A stretch of DNA of 29,554 nt from Welwitschia mirabilis. Lineage: Eukaryota > Gnetophyta > Gnetopsida > Welwitschiales. Positions 11,108 to 20,230 of the stretch are shown here, piece after piece. A program made the position numbers and the translations under genes. Position 1 is the first letter of the stretch, and every line of letters begins with the position of its first letter. The DNA is taken from positions 12,717,912-12,747,465 of the forward strand of contig JBOZIK010000001.1 in the NCBI GenBank assembly GCA_051453625.1. Direction: 5' to 3'. The notes beneath the pieces are model-generated. The model did no database searches. It was not told the DNA's origin and was given only the letters and a program-made list of their open reading frames with translations.

Positions 11108-12036
11108 TTAAAAGAGGACTTCATTTGATATCTCTAAAGTAGAAGAACTTTTACCAACTCTTTTTCTTTTTGAAGGAGAAGAAGGAGCAAGGCCTATAGT
11201 CTCTGAAAATATGTGCATCTTCTTCAAAGACGAAATATCTAAGGGTTTTGGCAGTTTTACGAACTCTTCATCTTTTTCAATGTTAAAATCTAGATTGACC
11301 AGAAGAGCAATAATAAGACCACCAAACAAAAGACTAGCATTGGTTGCAACAAAAAATTGGCTCACATATGTCAAAATAAATTTGCACAAATTGAATCTGG
11401 CACCTTGCCCAATACAATACATAATATATGCACATGCTGGAGACATCTCATCCTTGTGACCAAGTTTGGGGACAATATTATGAGTACAAATCCAAAAAAT
11501 AACTTGGTAAAATGGTTGTATCTGATTTGTGGGAATGTTGACTTTCCACTTTATGTGTTTCCCACACAATTCATGAGTCAGTTCATCTTTTGGAATGGCT
11601 TGCTCTAAAGTTTGAACTGAGGTAATGTTGTAGAAGGAACCAACATTTGGAAAATCAGTAACCTTCGAAATCATGTCTCGAGTAATCTCTATATTTTTGC
11701 CATAAACTCTAGATGAAATTTTATCATTATACTTATCAAAGTGATCATTGCAATAGAATAGCCTTACCGTTTAACAGAAACTCTGGTCTCTAGGTCCAAA
11801 GCGTATTGCCATTCCAATTCCTCAAACTTGGAAACAATCCTGAGCTTGTGCTTGAAAGAATCAGAATCTATTCTCCTCTTAAGAGCAATATGCCTCTCGG
11901 AAAAATAGGTGAGCCAAAACTTCTTGTGTTCTTCAGTGATGAACCAATTTTCTTTAAAAGAACTTGCTGACTGATTTCCCTTTCTCTTTGTTGCCAGCTT
12001 GGTTTTCCCCATTGAAGAATGAAGGCTTGGATTCAT
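11108..12036 (-). pseudogene. Extra 3' ORF of copia-A ('putative plant transposon protein'-like), one frameshift
   Basis: Non-gag-pol ORF downstream of RNase H on the element's strand. It starts at ATG 12036 (MNPSLHSSMGKTKLATKRKG, a basic N-terminus), runs to a stop at 11764, and continues in another frame as VRLFYCNDHFDKYNDKISSR through to 11108, so a single frameshift near 11765 splits about 309 codons. Blocks such as LFYCN, VTDFPNVGSFY, GHKDEMSPACAYIMYCIGQG, FNLCKFIL and LLFGGLIIALLV follow the layout of the plant retroelement-associated domain usually labelled putative plant transposon protein (GHRD..., NL..I, LPYG..LT... pattern). The tail is basic and serine-rich (SPSKRKRVGKSSS). Function is unknown. 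The hydrophobic LLFGGLIIALLV fits the domain helix better than a membrane anchor, so I do not call it env. Confidence 0.7.
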
Positions 12037-12166
12037 GAGAAGATGAGAGAAAAATGCAAGAGAAATGAAGTGCTGAGGAGGAGGAAAGGAGAAAGCGAGA
12101 GAAGATGCTTGAAATGATTTGAAAATAAGGATTAAACCCTTTAAAAAAGGAGGCGGATGGAGCGCA

Positions 12167-12490
12167 GGCGTCCTGCACCGCCTTAAAGGTCAGACGTCTG
12201 GGTGCGAAAGTCAGACGTTCGAGCGTTAGATCGAATAGAAAAACAAAAAAAATCCGGACAGTCGGGGAGATAAGGGGGACGATCGAGCAAGAATTGGGGA
12301 GAAAAGTATGACTGAGAAAAGTGGATGTCCAAGAAGGAATGGTGGGATGTCTGAGAGTTAACTTCAGAAGATTTTTAAATCAAAAAGGCTGGATGTCTGA
12401 GAATAGAGGTGGAACATCCTAGCGTTAACTTGGATTTCATGAATAGGACTTCAGGACGTCCGAGAAATAAGGATGGGATGTCCGAGAAAT
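12167..12490. repeat. GACGTC-motif array upstream of the extra ORF
   Basis: Around nine copies of a degenerate GAYGTCYGAG-type motif occur: gcaggcgtcct (12165), cagacgtctgg (12191), cagacgttcgag (12212), ggatgtccaag (about 12323), gggatgtctgag (about 12343), ggatgtctgag (about 12392), ggaacatccta (about 12411), aggacgtccgag (about 12454), and gggatgtccgag (about 12475). They are in the same orientation as in the LTR arrays. The array lies 130-455 bp before the ATG of the extra ORF on the minus strand. Confidence 0.7.
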
Positions 12491-12652
12491 AATTTAGATT
12501 TACAGGACTGACAAAGAAGTCTTATAACAAAGACACGAATATACATTATTTACAGAAACAAAAAATACAAGATATCAACATATGATACAAAATAAATTTA
12601 CAATAAAACATGGAAGTCATACCTCATTGGGATTTACTGCAATGCCTAAATT
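12491..12652. other. Spacer after copia-A RNase H
   Basis: Non-coding remnant between the pol stop (12653) and the GACGTC array. The minus strand continues briefly in frame past the stop without recognised motifs. Confidence 0.4.
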
Positions 12653-13371
12653 TCATCTTAGGTCTTTGAATCTTTTCTCATCAAGAGCCTTTGTCATAAT
12701 ATCTACAATTTGGCTATTAGTAGACATATAATCCAAAGTAACAATATGATTTTGGACTTGATCTCGTATAAAGTGGTGTCTTATATCTCTGTGTTTTGTA
12801 CGAGAGTGTTGAATAGGATTTTTCATAATGTTTATGGCACTTGTGTTATCGCAAAACATCCTAATGATTTCATTCTTCACACCAAAATCTATCAACATAT
12901 GTTTCATCCATAACAATTGTGCACAAGAAGCACCCACTGTAATATACTCAGCTCGATAGTTGATAGAGAGGTTGTACTTTGTTTCTTACTCAACCAAGAA
13001 ACCAAATAGTTTCCTAGAGAGAAGCAAGCTCCACTTGTGCTTTTCCTATCATCTATACAACCAGCCCAATTTGTATCACAGTAACCTACCAAATCAAGAG
13101 AGGTGTCATAAAGGTATAACAAGCCATGATTTTGAGTGTGTTTAATGTACCAAAACATTCTCTTGACACATATCAAGTGTGATTCTCTGGAGTCTAATTG
13201 ATATCTAGCACACGTCCCTCCACTGTAAGCTACATTAGGCCTGCTTGCTGTTATGTACAATAGGCTCTCGATCATCTCTCTATAAAGCTTTTGATCAATC
13301 TTTTTACCTGCTTCATCCTTTGATATTTTGACATTTGTGAAGGAGGGAGTCCTAATATCTTTGGCATCCAT
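12653..13371 (-). pseudogene. copia-A RNase H domain, frameshifted
   Basis: Two overlapping frames cover the end of pol. The first (13371-12904) contains the connection MDAKDIRTPSF, KLYREMIESLLYITASRPNV, the RNase H start DLVGYCDTNWAGCIDDRKST (first catalytic Asp in YCDTNWAG), and LVSWLSKKQSTTSLSTIELS (Glu position). A frameshift near 12920 leads to the second frame (12937-12653) with QLLWMKHML, MFCDNTSAINI (Asp), and TKHRDIRHHFIRDQV (conserved His/Asp region), then DIMTKALDEKRFKDLR and a stop. The frame, not the motifs, is broken. RNase H removes the RNA strand during reverse transcription. Confidence 0.9.
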
Positions 13372-13399
13372 TATACCATATTACATGTCTCTGGCATAT

Positions 13400-14130
13400 T
13401 TAGGCTAATCTATGAAAATTCCAGATTTGGTTTGTTTGATTTGAAGACCCAAAAAGAAGTTTAGTTCTCCTACAAGACTCGTTTCAAATTCTTTCTCCAT
13501 CATCTCTGAGAAGTCATCAGCAAGGGATGATTTTGTAGCTCCAAATATAAGATCATCTACATAAATTTGAATGATCAAAATATCCTTGCTATCACGTTTA
13601 ATGAAAAGGATTGGATTTGCATTACTTTTAGTGAAACCCTTGGATATGAGAAATAAGTTATAAGCCTATCAAACCATGCCTTTGGAGCTTGTTTGAGCCT
13701 ATAAAGAGCTTTGTTAAGCTTGTACACATAGTGGGGAAATTTTGGATCTATAAAACCGGGTGGTTGAGCTACATAGACCTCTTCACTAATATAGCCATTC
13801 AAGAAAGCACTCTTGATGTACATTCTAAATAACTTAATCTTGTAAAAACATGTGGAAGCTAATAACAAACGAATTGCTTTTAACCTTGCAACAATAGTAA
13901 ATGTTTCACCATGGTCAATTCATTCCTGTTGACAATGCCCTTAGGCTACTAATTGTGCTTTGTTTTGCACTATATTATGATGTTTATCTCTCTTGTTTTT
14001 GTAAACCCACTTTGTTCTAATAATGTTTTTGTTTGATGGGGTAGGATCTAGGTTCCAAACTTTGTTCCTCTGAAATTGGTTGAGTTCTTTTTGCATTGCC
14101 ATCATTCAAGCCTTATCATGTTTAGCTTCT
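13400..14130 (-). pseudogene. copia-A reverse transcriptase, degenerate
   Basis: The N-terminal part (about 14080-13870) shows eroded KTLLEQSGFTKTR and HGETFTIVARLKAIR blocks. The frame at 13868-13575 reads LFRMYIKSAFLNGYISEEVY and VYKLNKALYRLKQAPKAWFD. Plant copia RTs have an Asp in the M-D-V/I-KSAFLNG block; here it is Tyr (RMYIKS), so the first metal-binding residue is lost. A frameshift near 13620-13650 follows. The catalytic box is intact in the next frame (IYVDDLIFGA; YVDD codons at 13552-13563). Further stops occur near 13403 and 13380 before the RNase H frame. RT copies element RNA into DNA; this copy cannot be active. Confidence 0.9.
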
Positions 14131-14499
14131 TAAAAGGTCTTAGGCTCTAATTCAGAAACAAAGCAGAAAAGACTATGATTAATGTGCTTCCCACTTCTAG
14201 TGGTTGTTCCTTGGGTTGGATTACTAACACCATTAGTTTCAAGATGATCTCTTCTTGTTCTGAGAGGAAGACATGAGCCTCTCTTTATACTTCTGTCTTT
14301 ACTAGTTTATGTGAATGGTTGATCTTCCATTCTAACTAGTTGGATGCTTTGTTGAATACTCTATAAGCCTTACTAGTTGAAGAGTACCTATAAAAAATTC
14401 CTTCATTTGCCTTGGACTCAAAATTTCCTATAGGATGTTTAAGGATAAAGCACTTACAAAAACTTTAAAGTAACTTACTGTAGGTTTTTTTTTTACCTT

Positions 14500-15200
14500 T
14501 CCACAGCTCATAGATATTTCTTTTAGTACCAGGTCGAAGAAAAGCCTTGTTGCAAACATAACATGTAGTGTTTATCGCTTCAGCCCAAAGACGTTGAGGA
14601 AGAGATTGTTTGTTTAGCATAGTACTAGCCATCTAACATAAAACTCGGTTCTCACATTTTGTAACTCCATTTTGTTGGGGAGTTCTAGGAGTTGAGAATT
14701 GATGGCTTATTCCATTGGAATCACAAAAGTTTTCAAATTTTTGACTGTCAAATTCCCTTCCTCTATTAGAACGAATTGCTTTAATATTATAATTTTTCTC
14801 ATTCTGAACCGTTTTGACAATTTTCAGGAACATATCATAAGCTTCGTCTTTCCTAGATAGAAATGCTACCCTAGTAAATCTGGAAAAATCATCAAAAACC
14901 ACCAAAAAATATCTCTCTCCTCCTATACTCTTAGTATGAGTTGGGCCTACTAAATCCATGTGAAGGAGGTGTAAGGGTCTTGAAGATGTAGTGTTTTTCT
15001 TGCTTTTGAAACTTGAACGAATAAGCTTTCCTTTAATGCAAGAGTCACAAACCTTGGCTTGAGACATGTTTAGCTTGGGCATAGCTCTTACAATTTCTGT
15101 TGATGACATATCCCTTAAATCTTTTACGTTTATATGACCCAATCTTTTATGCTATAGGTTTACTTCATCTGAATGGGCTATATAACATCTTTTACTTGTT
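14500..15200 (-). pseudogene. copia-A integrase, catalytic residues lost
   Basis: An open frame from 15142 to 14633 covers the zinc-binding end and core. HKRLGHINVKDLRDM (upstream of the internal Met, stop at the Trp position) and CDSCIKGKLIRSSF supply the HHCC finger. HLLHMDLVGPTHTKS holds the first catalytic Asp. The second Asp block reads AIRSNRGREFDSQKF, where IRSDRG is usual (Asp to Asn). The Glu block reads PQQNGVTKCENRVL, where PQQNGVxERKNR is usual (Glu to Lys). Two of the three DDE residues are therefore missing. After the stop at 14633 a degraded SLPQRLWAEAINTTCYV continues. Integrase would insert the cDNA into the host genome. Confidence 0.9.
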
Positions 15201-15545
15201 TTATTATTGCATGCAATAATATANNNNNNNNNNCTAGTGATGACTATGTCATTAGTTATCAAATTTCTAACAACATACTTATCTTTAAAGAAGGATACAA
15301 TGTTACCTTTGTCACAAATTTGGGAAATGCTAAGAAGATTATGTTTTAGCTCATCTACAAGATAAACATCATGGATCACAAGGTGGTGGTCATTTGTAGC
15401 TATTGACCCTTTTCCGATTATGTGATCTTTACCATTATCTCTAAATGTGACCTCACCTCCATCATATTCCTAAAAAGAACTTAAGAAACTTTTATTCCTA
15501 GTTATGTGACTTGAGCAGCTACTATCAAGGTACCACTGGTTTTTA
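15152..15545 (-). pseudogene. copia-A aspartic protease and pre-integrase region
   Basis: The minus strand from about 15540 reads WYLDSSCSSHITRNKSF, the plant copia protease site WxLDSGCSxHMT with the active-site Gly changed to Ser. An in-frame stop follows at about 15473, then EYDGGEVTFRDN, GKGSI and the open frame VYLVDELKHNLLSISQICDK (15379 onward), the conserved end of the protease/linker. A 10-base gap at 15224-15233 interrupts the linker. The protease would cut the Gag-Pol polyprotein. Confidence 0.85.
15224..15233. other. Assembly gap (10 N) inside copia-A pol
   Basis: Ten N between atgcaataatata and ctagtgatga. Reading frames on the two sides happen to remain in register across it, but its true length is unknown. 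Confidence 0.9.
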
Positions 15546-15554
15546 TCCTGAAGC

Positions 15555-15818
15555 TTAAATGCAACGTGAGCAAAAGAAGGTAGTTATTGAATTTTTCTTA
15601 ACCCAGCTCATTTGGTTTTTCTTTTCCCTAGCCTGACCACTCAAACAAGACTTGTTTTTAAAATGAAAATTGTAATTATATCCAAAATATAAAGACTTTC
15701 TACAGGGGCAAAACAATTGAACATGATCATATTTATTACAAAAATAACATCTTAAACTAGATTTTTCAAAAGATTGAAATTTTATGATAGGACAAAAATG
15801 TTGAACATAAGTAGACAT
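15555..15818 (-). pseudogene. copia-A gag second zinc knuckle segment
   Basis: The open frame contains CYFCNKYDHVQLFC, a full C-x2-C-x4-H-x4-C knuckle, followed by a Lys/Asn-rich tail and MSWVKKN, resembling the WVPK linker that precedes the protease in plant copia elements. It is separated from the main gag frame by a stop near 15902. Two knuckles in one Gag are seen in some SIRE-type elements. Confidence 0.75.
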
Positions 15819-15901
15819 GCCTAGTGAGCTTGTCTCTTCCTTGCACTAAATGTTCAGCAATTCTTTTTGCATCCTGCAAATCTTTGGAAAATTCTTCTAT
15901 T

Positions 15902-17154
15902 CTAGTATAGTTCCTTCGATTGTATTTTCAGAAGAACATTCTTCTTTCCTAAGCTAATACTAACATTGTACAAGTTTTCATAAGCATCTACTAGCTTATC
16001 ATAATCTAAATCAAAAAATTCTTTGTAATGATTTCCTTTATATACCTGATCAGCTTTTTGCTCTTCTTCAGAAGCAACAAATCCAAAATTTGATTCATAT
16101 TTGTCATCCTCAATGATAGATAAAAGTCCAAAGTTTAGTACCTCTTCTTCATCGTTGGAATTGTCCTCTTCACAATCAGAATCATCCCATGTTGCTTTTA
16201 GGGCCTTTTCCTCTTTTCCTTTTGAGAATCTTTCCTTCCTCTTGTTGGCACATTTTAAAGCTACATGCCCAAATCCTTTACATTTGAAACATTGAATTGA
16301 GTTGGAAAGTTGTTTACCTTTTTCATTCCCATGTCTTGAAGATCTCTTCAGTGGTCTTCCTTTTCTCTTTCTCCTTAGAAGCTTTTTGAAGTTTTGAGTG
16401 ACCAATGCAAGATCCTCATCTTTAGCTTCCTTAGATGATGAATCCTCTTCGACTTCTTCGTTGGCCTTGAGTGTTATGCTCCTTTTCTTTGAAGCTTCAT
16501 CTTCAGGTAAGAGTGTGGCTTCATAAGTTATGAGAGATCCTTTCAGCTCTTCTACCTTGATTTTGTCGATGTCTTTGCTTTCTTCAATTGTTGTTACCTT
16601 TGGTCTGAACTTCTTTGTTAGGCTTCTAAGGATTTTACACACTATTCGATTCTCAGGTACCTTCTCGTCAAGACCCCATACACTGTTTGTAATGTTGTTG
16701 ATCTTCGTGGTATACTTGACAATGGTTTCGCACTCTTCCATCTTGATGTTCTTGAACTTGGTGGTCAACAATTGTAGCTTGGTGTTCTTGACTACGTTTG
16801 TCCCTTCATGCGCAATTTTCAGAGTGTCCCATATTTCTTAAGTTGTGGTGCATTAGATAATGCAGTCGTATTCTTTTGGAGCGAGAGCACATATTACCGC
16901 ATTCATGGCCAAAGTGTTCAANNNNNNNNNNNNNNNNNNNNNNNNNNNNNNNNNNNNNNNNNNNNNNNNNNNNNNNNNNNNNNNNNNNNNNNNNNNNNNN
17001 NNNNNNNNNNNNNNNNNNNNNNNNNNNNNNNNNNNNNNNNNNNNNNNNNNNNNNNNNNNNNNNNNNNNNNNNNNNNNNNNNNNNNNNNNNNNNNNNTAGA
17101 GATGAGTGGGAGTCTGGAAATGGATTAGCCTTCAGAGAAGCTTGTTGATGCCAT
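15902..17154 (-). pseudogene. copia-A gag (UBN2-type), with stops and a gap
   Basis: The likely start is ATG at 17154, just after the PBS. It reads MASTSFSEG, then a stop where plant copia Gags have Gln, then SISR, a usual copia Gag opening. A 175-N gap (16922-17096) removes the next part. Past the gap, NTLAMNAVICALAPKEYDCI is followed by two TAA stops (codons at 16853-16855 and 16838-16840), then EIWDTLKIAHEG. The long open frame from 16771 holds the rest of the UBN2 domain (MEECETIVKYTTKINNI, ENRIVCKILRSL), an acidic linker and a CCHC knuckle CFKCKGFGHVALKC (about 16255-16296), then a Glu/Asp-rich tail. Gag forms the cytoplasmic virus-like particle. Confidence 0.9.
16922..17096. other. Assembly gap (175 N) inside copia-A gag
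   Basis: The gap falls within the N-terminal part of gag. Open frames that cross it consist mostly of unknown residues and should not be trusted. Confidence 0.9.
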
Positions 17155-17206
17155 TCCTGTAAACCTGAAACAATCACCCAAAAGAGGCTTATTAAGAGCA
17201 ACTAGA

Positions 17207-17217
17207 CTCTTATACCA
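17207..17217 (-). other. Primer-binding site of copia-A (initiator tRNA-Met type)
   Basis: The minus strand reads TGGTATAAGAG two bases after the LTR end CCTAACA. The usual plant copia site is TGGTATCAGAGC, complementary to the 3' end of initiator tRNA-Met, so most positions match. It fixes the LTR boundary at 17220. Confidence 0.75.
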
Positions 17218-17219
17218 AT

Positions 17220-17674
17220 TGTTAGGATCGATAAACGCTCTTGGTAGTGGGGAAGGTAAATAAAGTATTTAAAAAATATTCACAAATAAATTTAAATTCT
17301 TTATGAAACAAAAATGAAATCAGTAGTAGGAAATCAAAGAATAAATGGCATCAGGATTTTATAATGGTTCGGCAACTAGTCTACTCCACTCTCAAGAGGC
17401 ATCAACTGCTATCAGCCTCGTAGTTCTATTATGACTTTCGATCTTTACAGCTTCCTTCTTTTTCTTCTTCACTTCAAGAAAAGGTAGGACAGTACAATAG
17501 AGCTCAACTCAGTGAGCAATCTAATCAGAAATATAGTAGAGAGAATCAGATGGAAAAGTGCCTTCAGAATGCATGGTACATCAACGTGAGAAGTACAGAA
17601 AGAAATGATATGCCAATTTAGCATAGAGGATCTTTCCAGAAAGAATGATTTCACAATGTTAGAATAGATAACCA
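17220..17674 (-). repeat. 5' LTR of copia-A, truncated
   Basis: Begins on the plus strand with tgttaggatc (the LTR 3' end in element sense) and matches the 3' LTR up to 17674 (tagaatagataacc), where similarity stops abruptly. The remaining roughly 640 bases, which include the whole GACGTC array, are absent. A TATA-like TTATAAAATC is retained at 17355-17364 on the minus strand. The LTR therefore kept R/U5 and the core promoter but lost most of U3. Confidence 0.8.
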
Positions 17675-19285
17675 CATATATCACTCTTCTAGCATATACT
17701 TTGGATTGTATCCCATGTGTAAGAGCAGAAGGGAACAGACAATGAGCACCACATATATCACAATGAAATATAACGTTTTGAACCCTCTGCATGGTGAAAA
17801 TACAATGCTTCAGAACCCTCTTAATTGTGTCTGTCTTAACCTTCAAAACCGTCCATTGAAGCTCCAATGCATGCTTGAGATTTCTTAGGGCTTCATGATG
17901 TCCAAGCCATGCAATAAAACTGAGGCAGAAGTTCGAAAAGGAACATGAAGTCAGTTTTTGCAATGTCACTGACAGTCTATAGCTGATAAATGGGCAGTCT
18001 CTTGCCTTTGTTATGCCTTGTTTGCCTGCAACAGGGTAGTTGCTTGCCTATGACTCAGTCACACAGTGAGAGCAAAGTAATCATCCACCTAGGACTTGGT
18101 TGAAAAGATCACACAAATGGTCAAAACTAAGTTGCAAAGCTACCAAGGTTACATCCCATTAAACGATTCATCTGAGAAGGGAACTGAGTGTCATTTGATC
18201 ATTATTGGAACGTTTGACTCAGCCCAACACCATCTTTCAATAATAACTTGAGGCATAAAAGATAGTAATGTACAATATTATCACAATGAATCATGTCTTG
18301 ATCTCTGATCATTTGTTAAGTGTGACTTTAATGTGTCACACTTGTTGAAATGCTCCTTCACAAATTTTTCGAAGGAGTTTTCTTTTGTTTGCAAGGTTTC
18401 TTTCACAATATTACTATGCGATATCCTTTTTCACTCTTAACATTTTAAGATATGAATAAAATGGGAGGAATGAAGCTTTGGGTTAGAAATTCTTGTTATG
18501 CTGCATAAAAGAAGAAATCAAACAGTTACAAAGCTCAAAACAGTGAAATGCATTAAAGGAATTAGAAATCGGGCTTTTGAAATAGGATTATTAAAGAAAC
18601 TTTAGAAAAGTTTGATAATTACTGATTTTGTTGCTATATTGCTTTAGACAAGATTAAAAATGTAACAGATTAGAGAAAAGAACATAAGAACAATAGTACG
18701 ATACATTGCAAAACTTCAGAAACTAGAAAACCTAATTATTAATCACAAGTTTCAAAGCATTCAAACCTATGTTAGAACATACCAAGTTTTTGGAAGAAAG
18801 TTATTTTAATGCTTCTGAAACCAAGAAGTAGTGACTTAGATGCAAAACCTTTTCCTTCCTATCCTGTGTGTGTCCATGCCATCTTGGCTTCTCAGCTATT
18901 AAAGTTTCCATATGAGAACAAACTCTTTGTTTGCACCTATTCGTATCAATTCCTAGTTAAATAACTAATTATTAATATGAACTTTTGTAACATTATGACT
19001 TGTTGACTCGACCTATTGTTACTAAAAATATGGGCATTGCATTTACCCCTTAGGATTAAAGTGTCCTGTTGACTTCTTATTATGTTCTACCCCCATAGTC
19101 GCAATAGCCATAACTATTGTACTATTAGGTAGAATCTCCTGGTTATTTTCCACACAACATGTAACATAAGACATTGTCCTTGATTGATCTAACAAGTTGT
19201 GGAATTCTACTTATCCAACCTAGTCAAGTCTCTAAGTAGATCTCACATGCACATAAGAAATTCTTTCTGAAACATCAGAAAAAAC
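17675..19285. other. Unassigned DNA with one notable minus-strand open frame
   Basis: A 166-codon minus-strand frame (17969-17469) crosses the broken LTR edge. Its first 98 or so codons lie outside the LTR and read, for example, WLGHHEALRNLKHALELQWT and VLKHCIFTMQRVQNVIFHCD, with CDICGAHC as a possible metal-binding pair. I recognise no family. It could be a captured gene piece or chance. The rest is AT-rich; a copy of a dispersed repeat lies at 18855-19035. Confidence 0.35.
18855..19035. repeat. Dispersed repeat, copy 1
   Basis: Shares tttgcacctattcgt, agttaaataact, ttattaatat and ttgttactaaaaatatgggcatt-type words, in the same order, with 21575-21842. Upstream the two copies also align (tgtgtgt..., cttggtttc/cttggcttc, ccatatg/ccatgtc). 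No coding capacity. Confidence 0.7.
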
Positions 19286-19480
19286 CAACTAGACAGAGGC
19301 TAATATTCAACTGCACAGAAGCATACACGAGTAAAACATCAACTGCACAAAGCCATAAATGAAATATCAGCTGCATAAAGGCAGGAACACAATATCAACT
19401 ACATAGAGGCATAGATAAAATTCACCTACCTGGGGGCATTCATGAATAGTACATTAATCTATACAAAGGCATCACTTTGG
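19286..19480 (+). repeat. Minisatellite, period 28 bp, about seven units
   Basis: Units share CAACTGCAYARAGGCATANA. Starts are near 19286, 19308, 19340, 19368, 19396, 19424 and 19453, giving spacings of 22, 32, 28, 28, 28 and 29. The central units are the best conserved. Units abut one another with no unique spacers. Confidence 0.8.
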
Positions 19481-19567
19481 AGAAAACCATCATTACAAGC
19501 TGTGGTTGGGAAGAGGTAAAGTTGTTAAACATGTTTTAAGCTACTCTGCTTAGCATTTCATTCTCAT

Positions 19568-20230
19568 CTAACGGTGACAACCTCTCTTTTTTTTTTTCCT
19601 GCTTTTGTTCAGTGTAAAACCTTGTTTTCTCCTAGGGTATTGTCTTTCAATGTGCCCTCTCTCCACATAGTACCAATGCGTCACCCCCCCTTCATGCATG
19701 TTTGTGCTTCTGATAGGCCCACCCCATTGTTGTGTGATTCTGGTGCCAAAGGCCAGCCCTACCCCCAATCATGCTTTTCCTTTCCTCTTGAAACATCTTC
19801 TTGTAATAGTGTGCAATGGTAGCTGCCTTCTTTAGGGTACTGGTTTATGTGTCCAAACCTTCCTTCGAAGGGATTGGTTAAGGCGTTTTGTCTACTTTGT
19901 GGCCTTATTGAATATTTGTTTGGTGGGAAGGTACCTAAGGTGCCCAACATCATATCTATAGGATACACCTGCTATGTCTGAATCGTCTCATACACTTGCA
20001 AGTATTCAATCTACCACAAAGGAGTTCAGAATGAATCTTCATTGGAAAGCCTCCACGAAGTCCTCCTAGGTGCTTGGCTGCATCAAGGGGTGGCTGGCCA
20101 ACTCTTTCCACCATTCATGCTAATGCAAACTCAAGCACAAGGTAACCAACTTGAGAAGGTCCACACCCAGGACCCCTGTACATTAAGGTAGTTCTCCACA
20201 TGATGCAACCAGTTATTTGCTGCAGCATGC
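19568..20230 (-). pseudogene. Ty3/gypsy gag fragment, heavily degraded
   Basis: Minus-strand translation in shifting frames gives WLHHVENYLN (about 20215-20185), VDLLKLVTLCLSL, HEWWKELASHP (about 20105-20075), EDFVEAFQ and RFILNSFVVD (about 20065-20010), then basic segments including SLRRKVW, and a zinc-knuckle remnant HWYYVERGHIERQYPRR (about 19680-19630). In the knuckle the histidine remains but the three cysteine positions read W, V and Y. This is the layout of the plant gypsy retrotransposon-gag domain. No protease or RT follows at lower coordinates. It differs from the gypsy copies at 1-560 and 24.5-27.9 kb. Confidence 0.6.

Larger units (their letters stand above)
7834..17674 (-). mobile_element. 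Ty1/copia LTR retrotransposon 'copia-A' (decayed)
   Basis: Minus-strand element of about 9.8 kb bounded by two related LTR copies (7834-8898 and 17220-17674). Reading in its own direction it has a 5' LTR, PBS, gag with UBN2-type matrix and two CCHC knuckles, protease, integrase, RT, RNase H, a GACGTC array, an extra ORF, a 2.2-kb 3' region, a PPT and the 3' LTR. Long LTRs (about 1 kb), the order PR-INT-RT-RH and extra coding after pol resemble the SIRE/Maximus type of plant copia, but the lineage is inferred. It is non-autonomous now: stops in gag, damaged catalytic residues, frameshifts, and a truncated 5' LTR. Both outer ends are ragged, so no target-site duplication could be read. Assigning both LTRs to one insertion is likely but not proven. 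Confidence 0.75.

Noticed and set aside
11108-11674. Envelope-like protein because of the hydrophobic LLFGGLIIALLV segment
   Set aside because: There is no signal peptide, no cysteine pattern and no terminal membrane anchor; the segment fits a helix of the plant retroelement-associated domain better.
16101-16841. Plus-strand open frames within the copia-A gag region
   Set aside because: They lie antisense to clear gag motifs and show only serine/phenylalanine-rich shadow composition.
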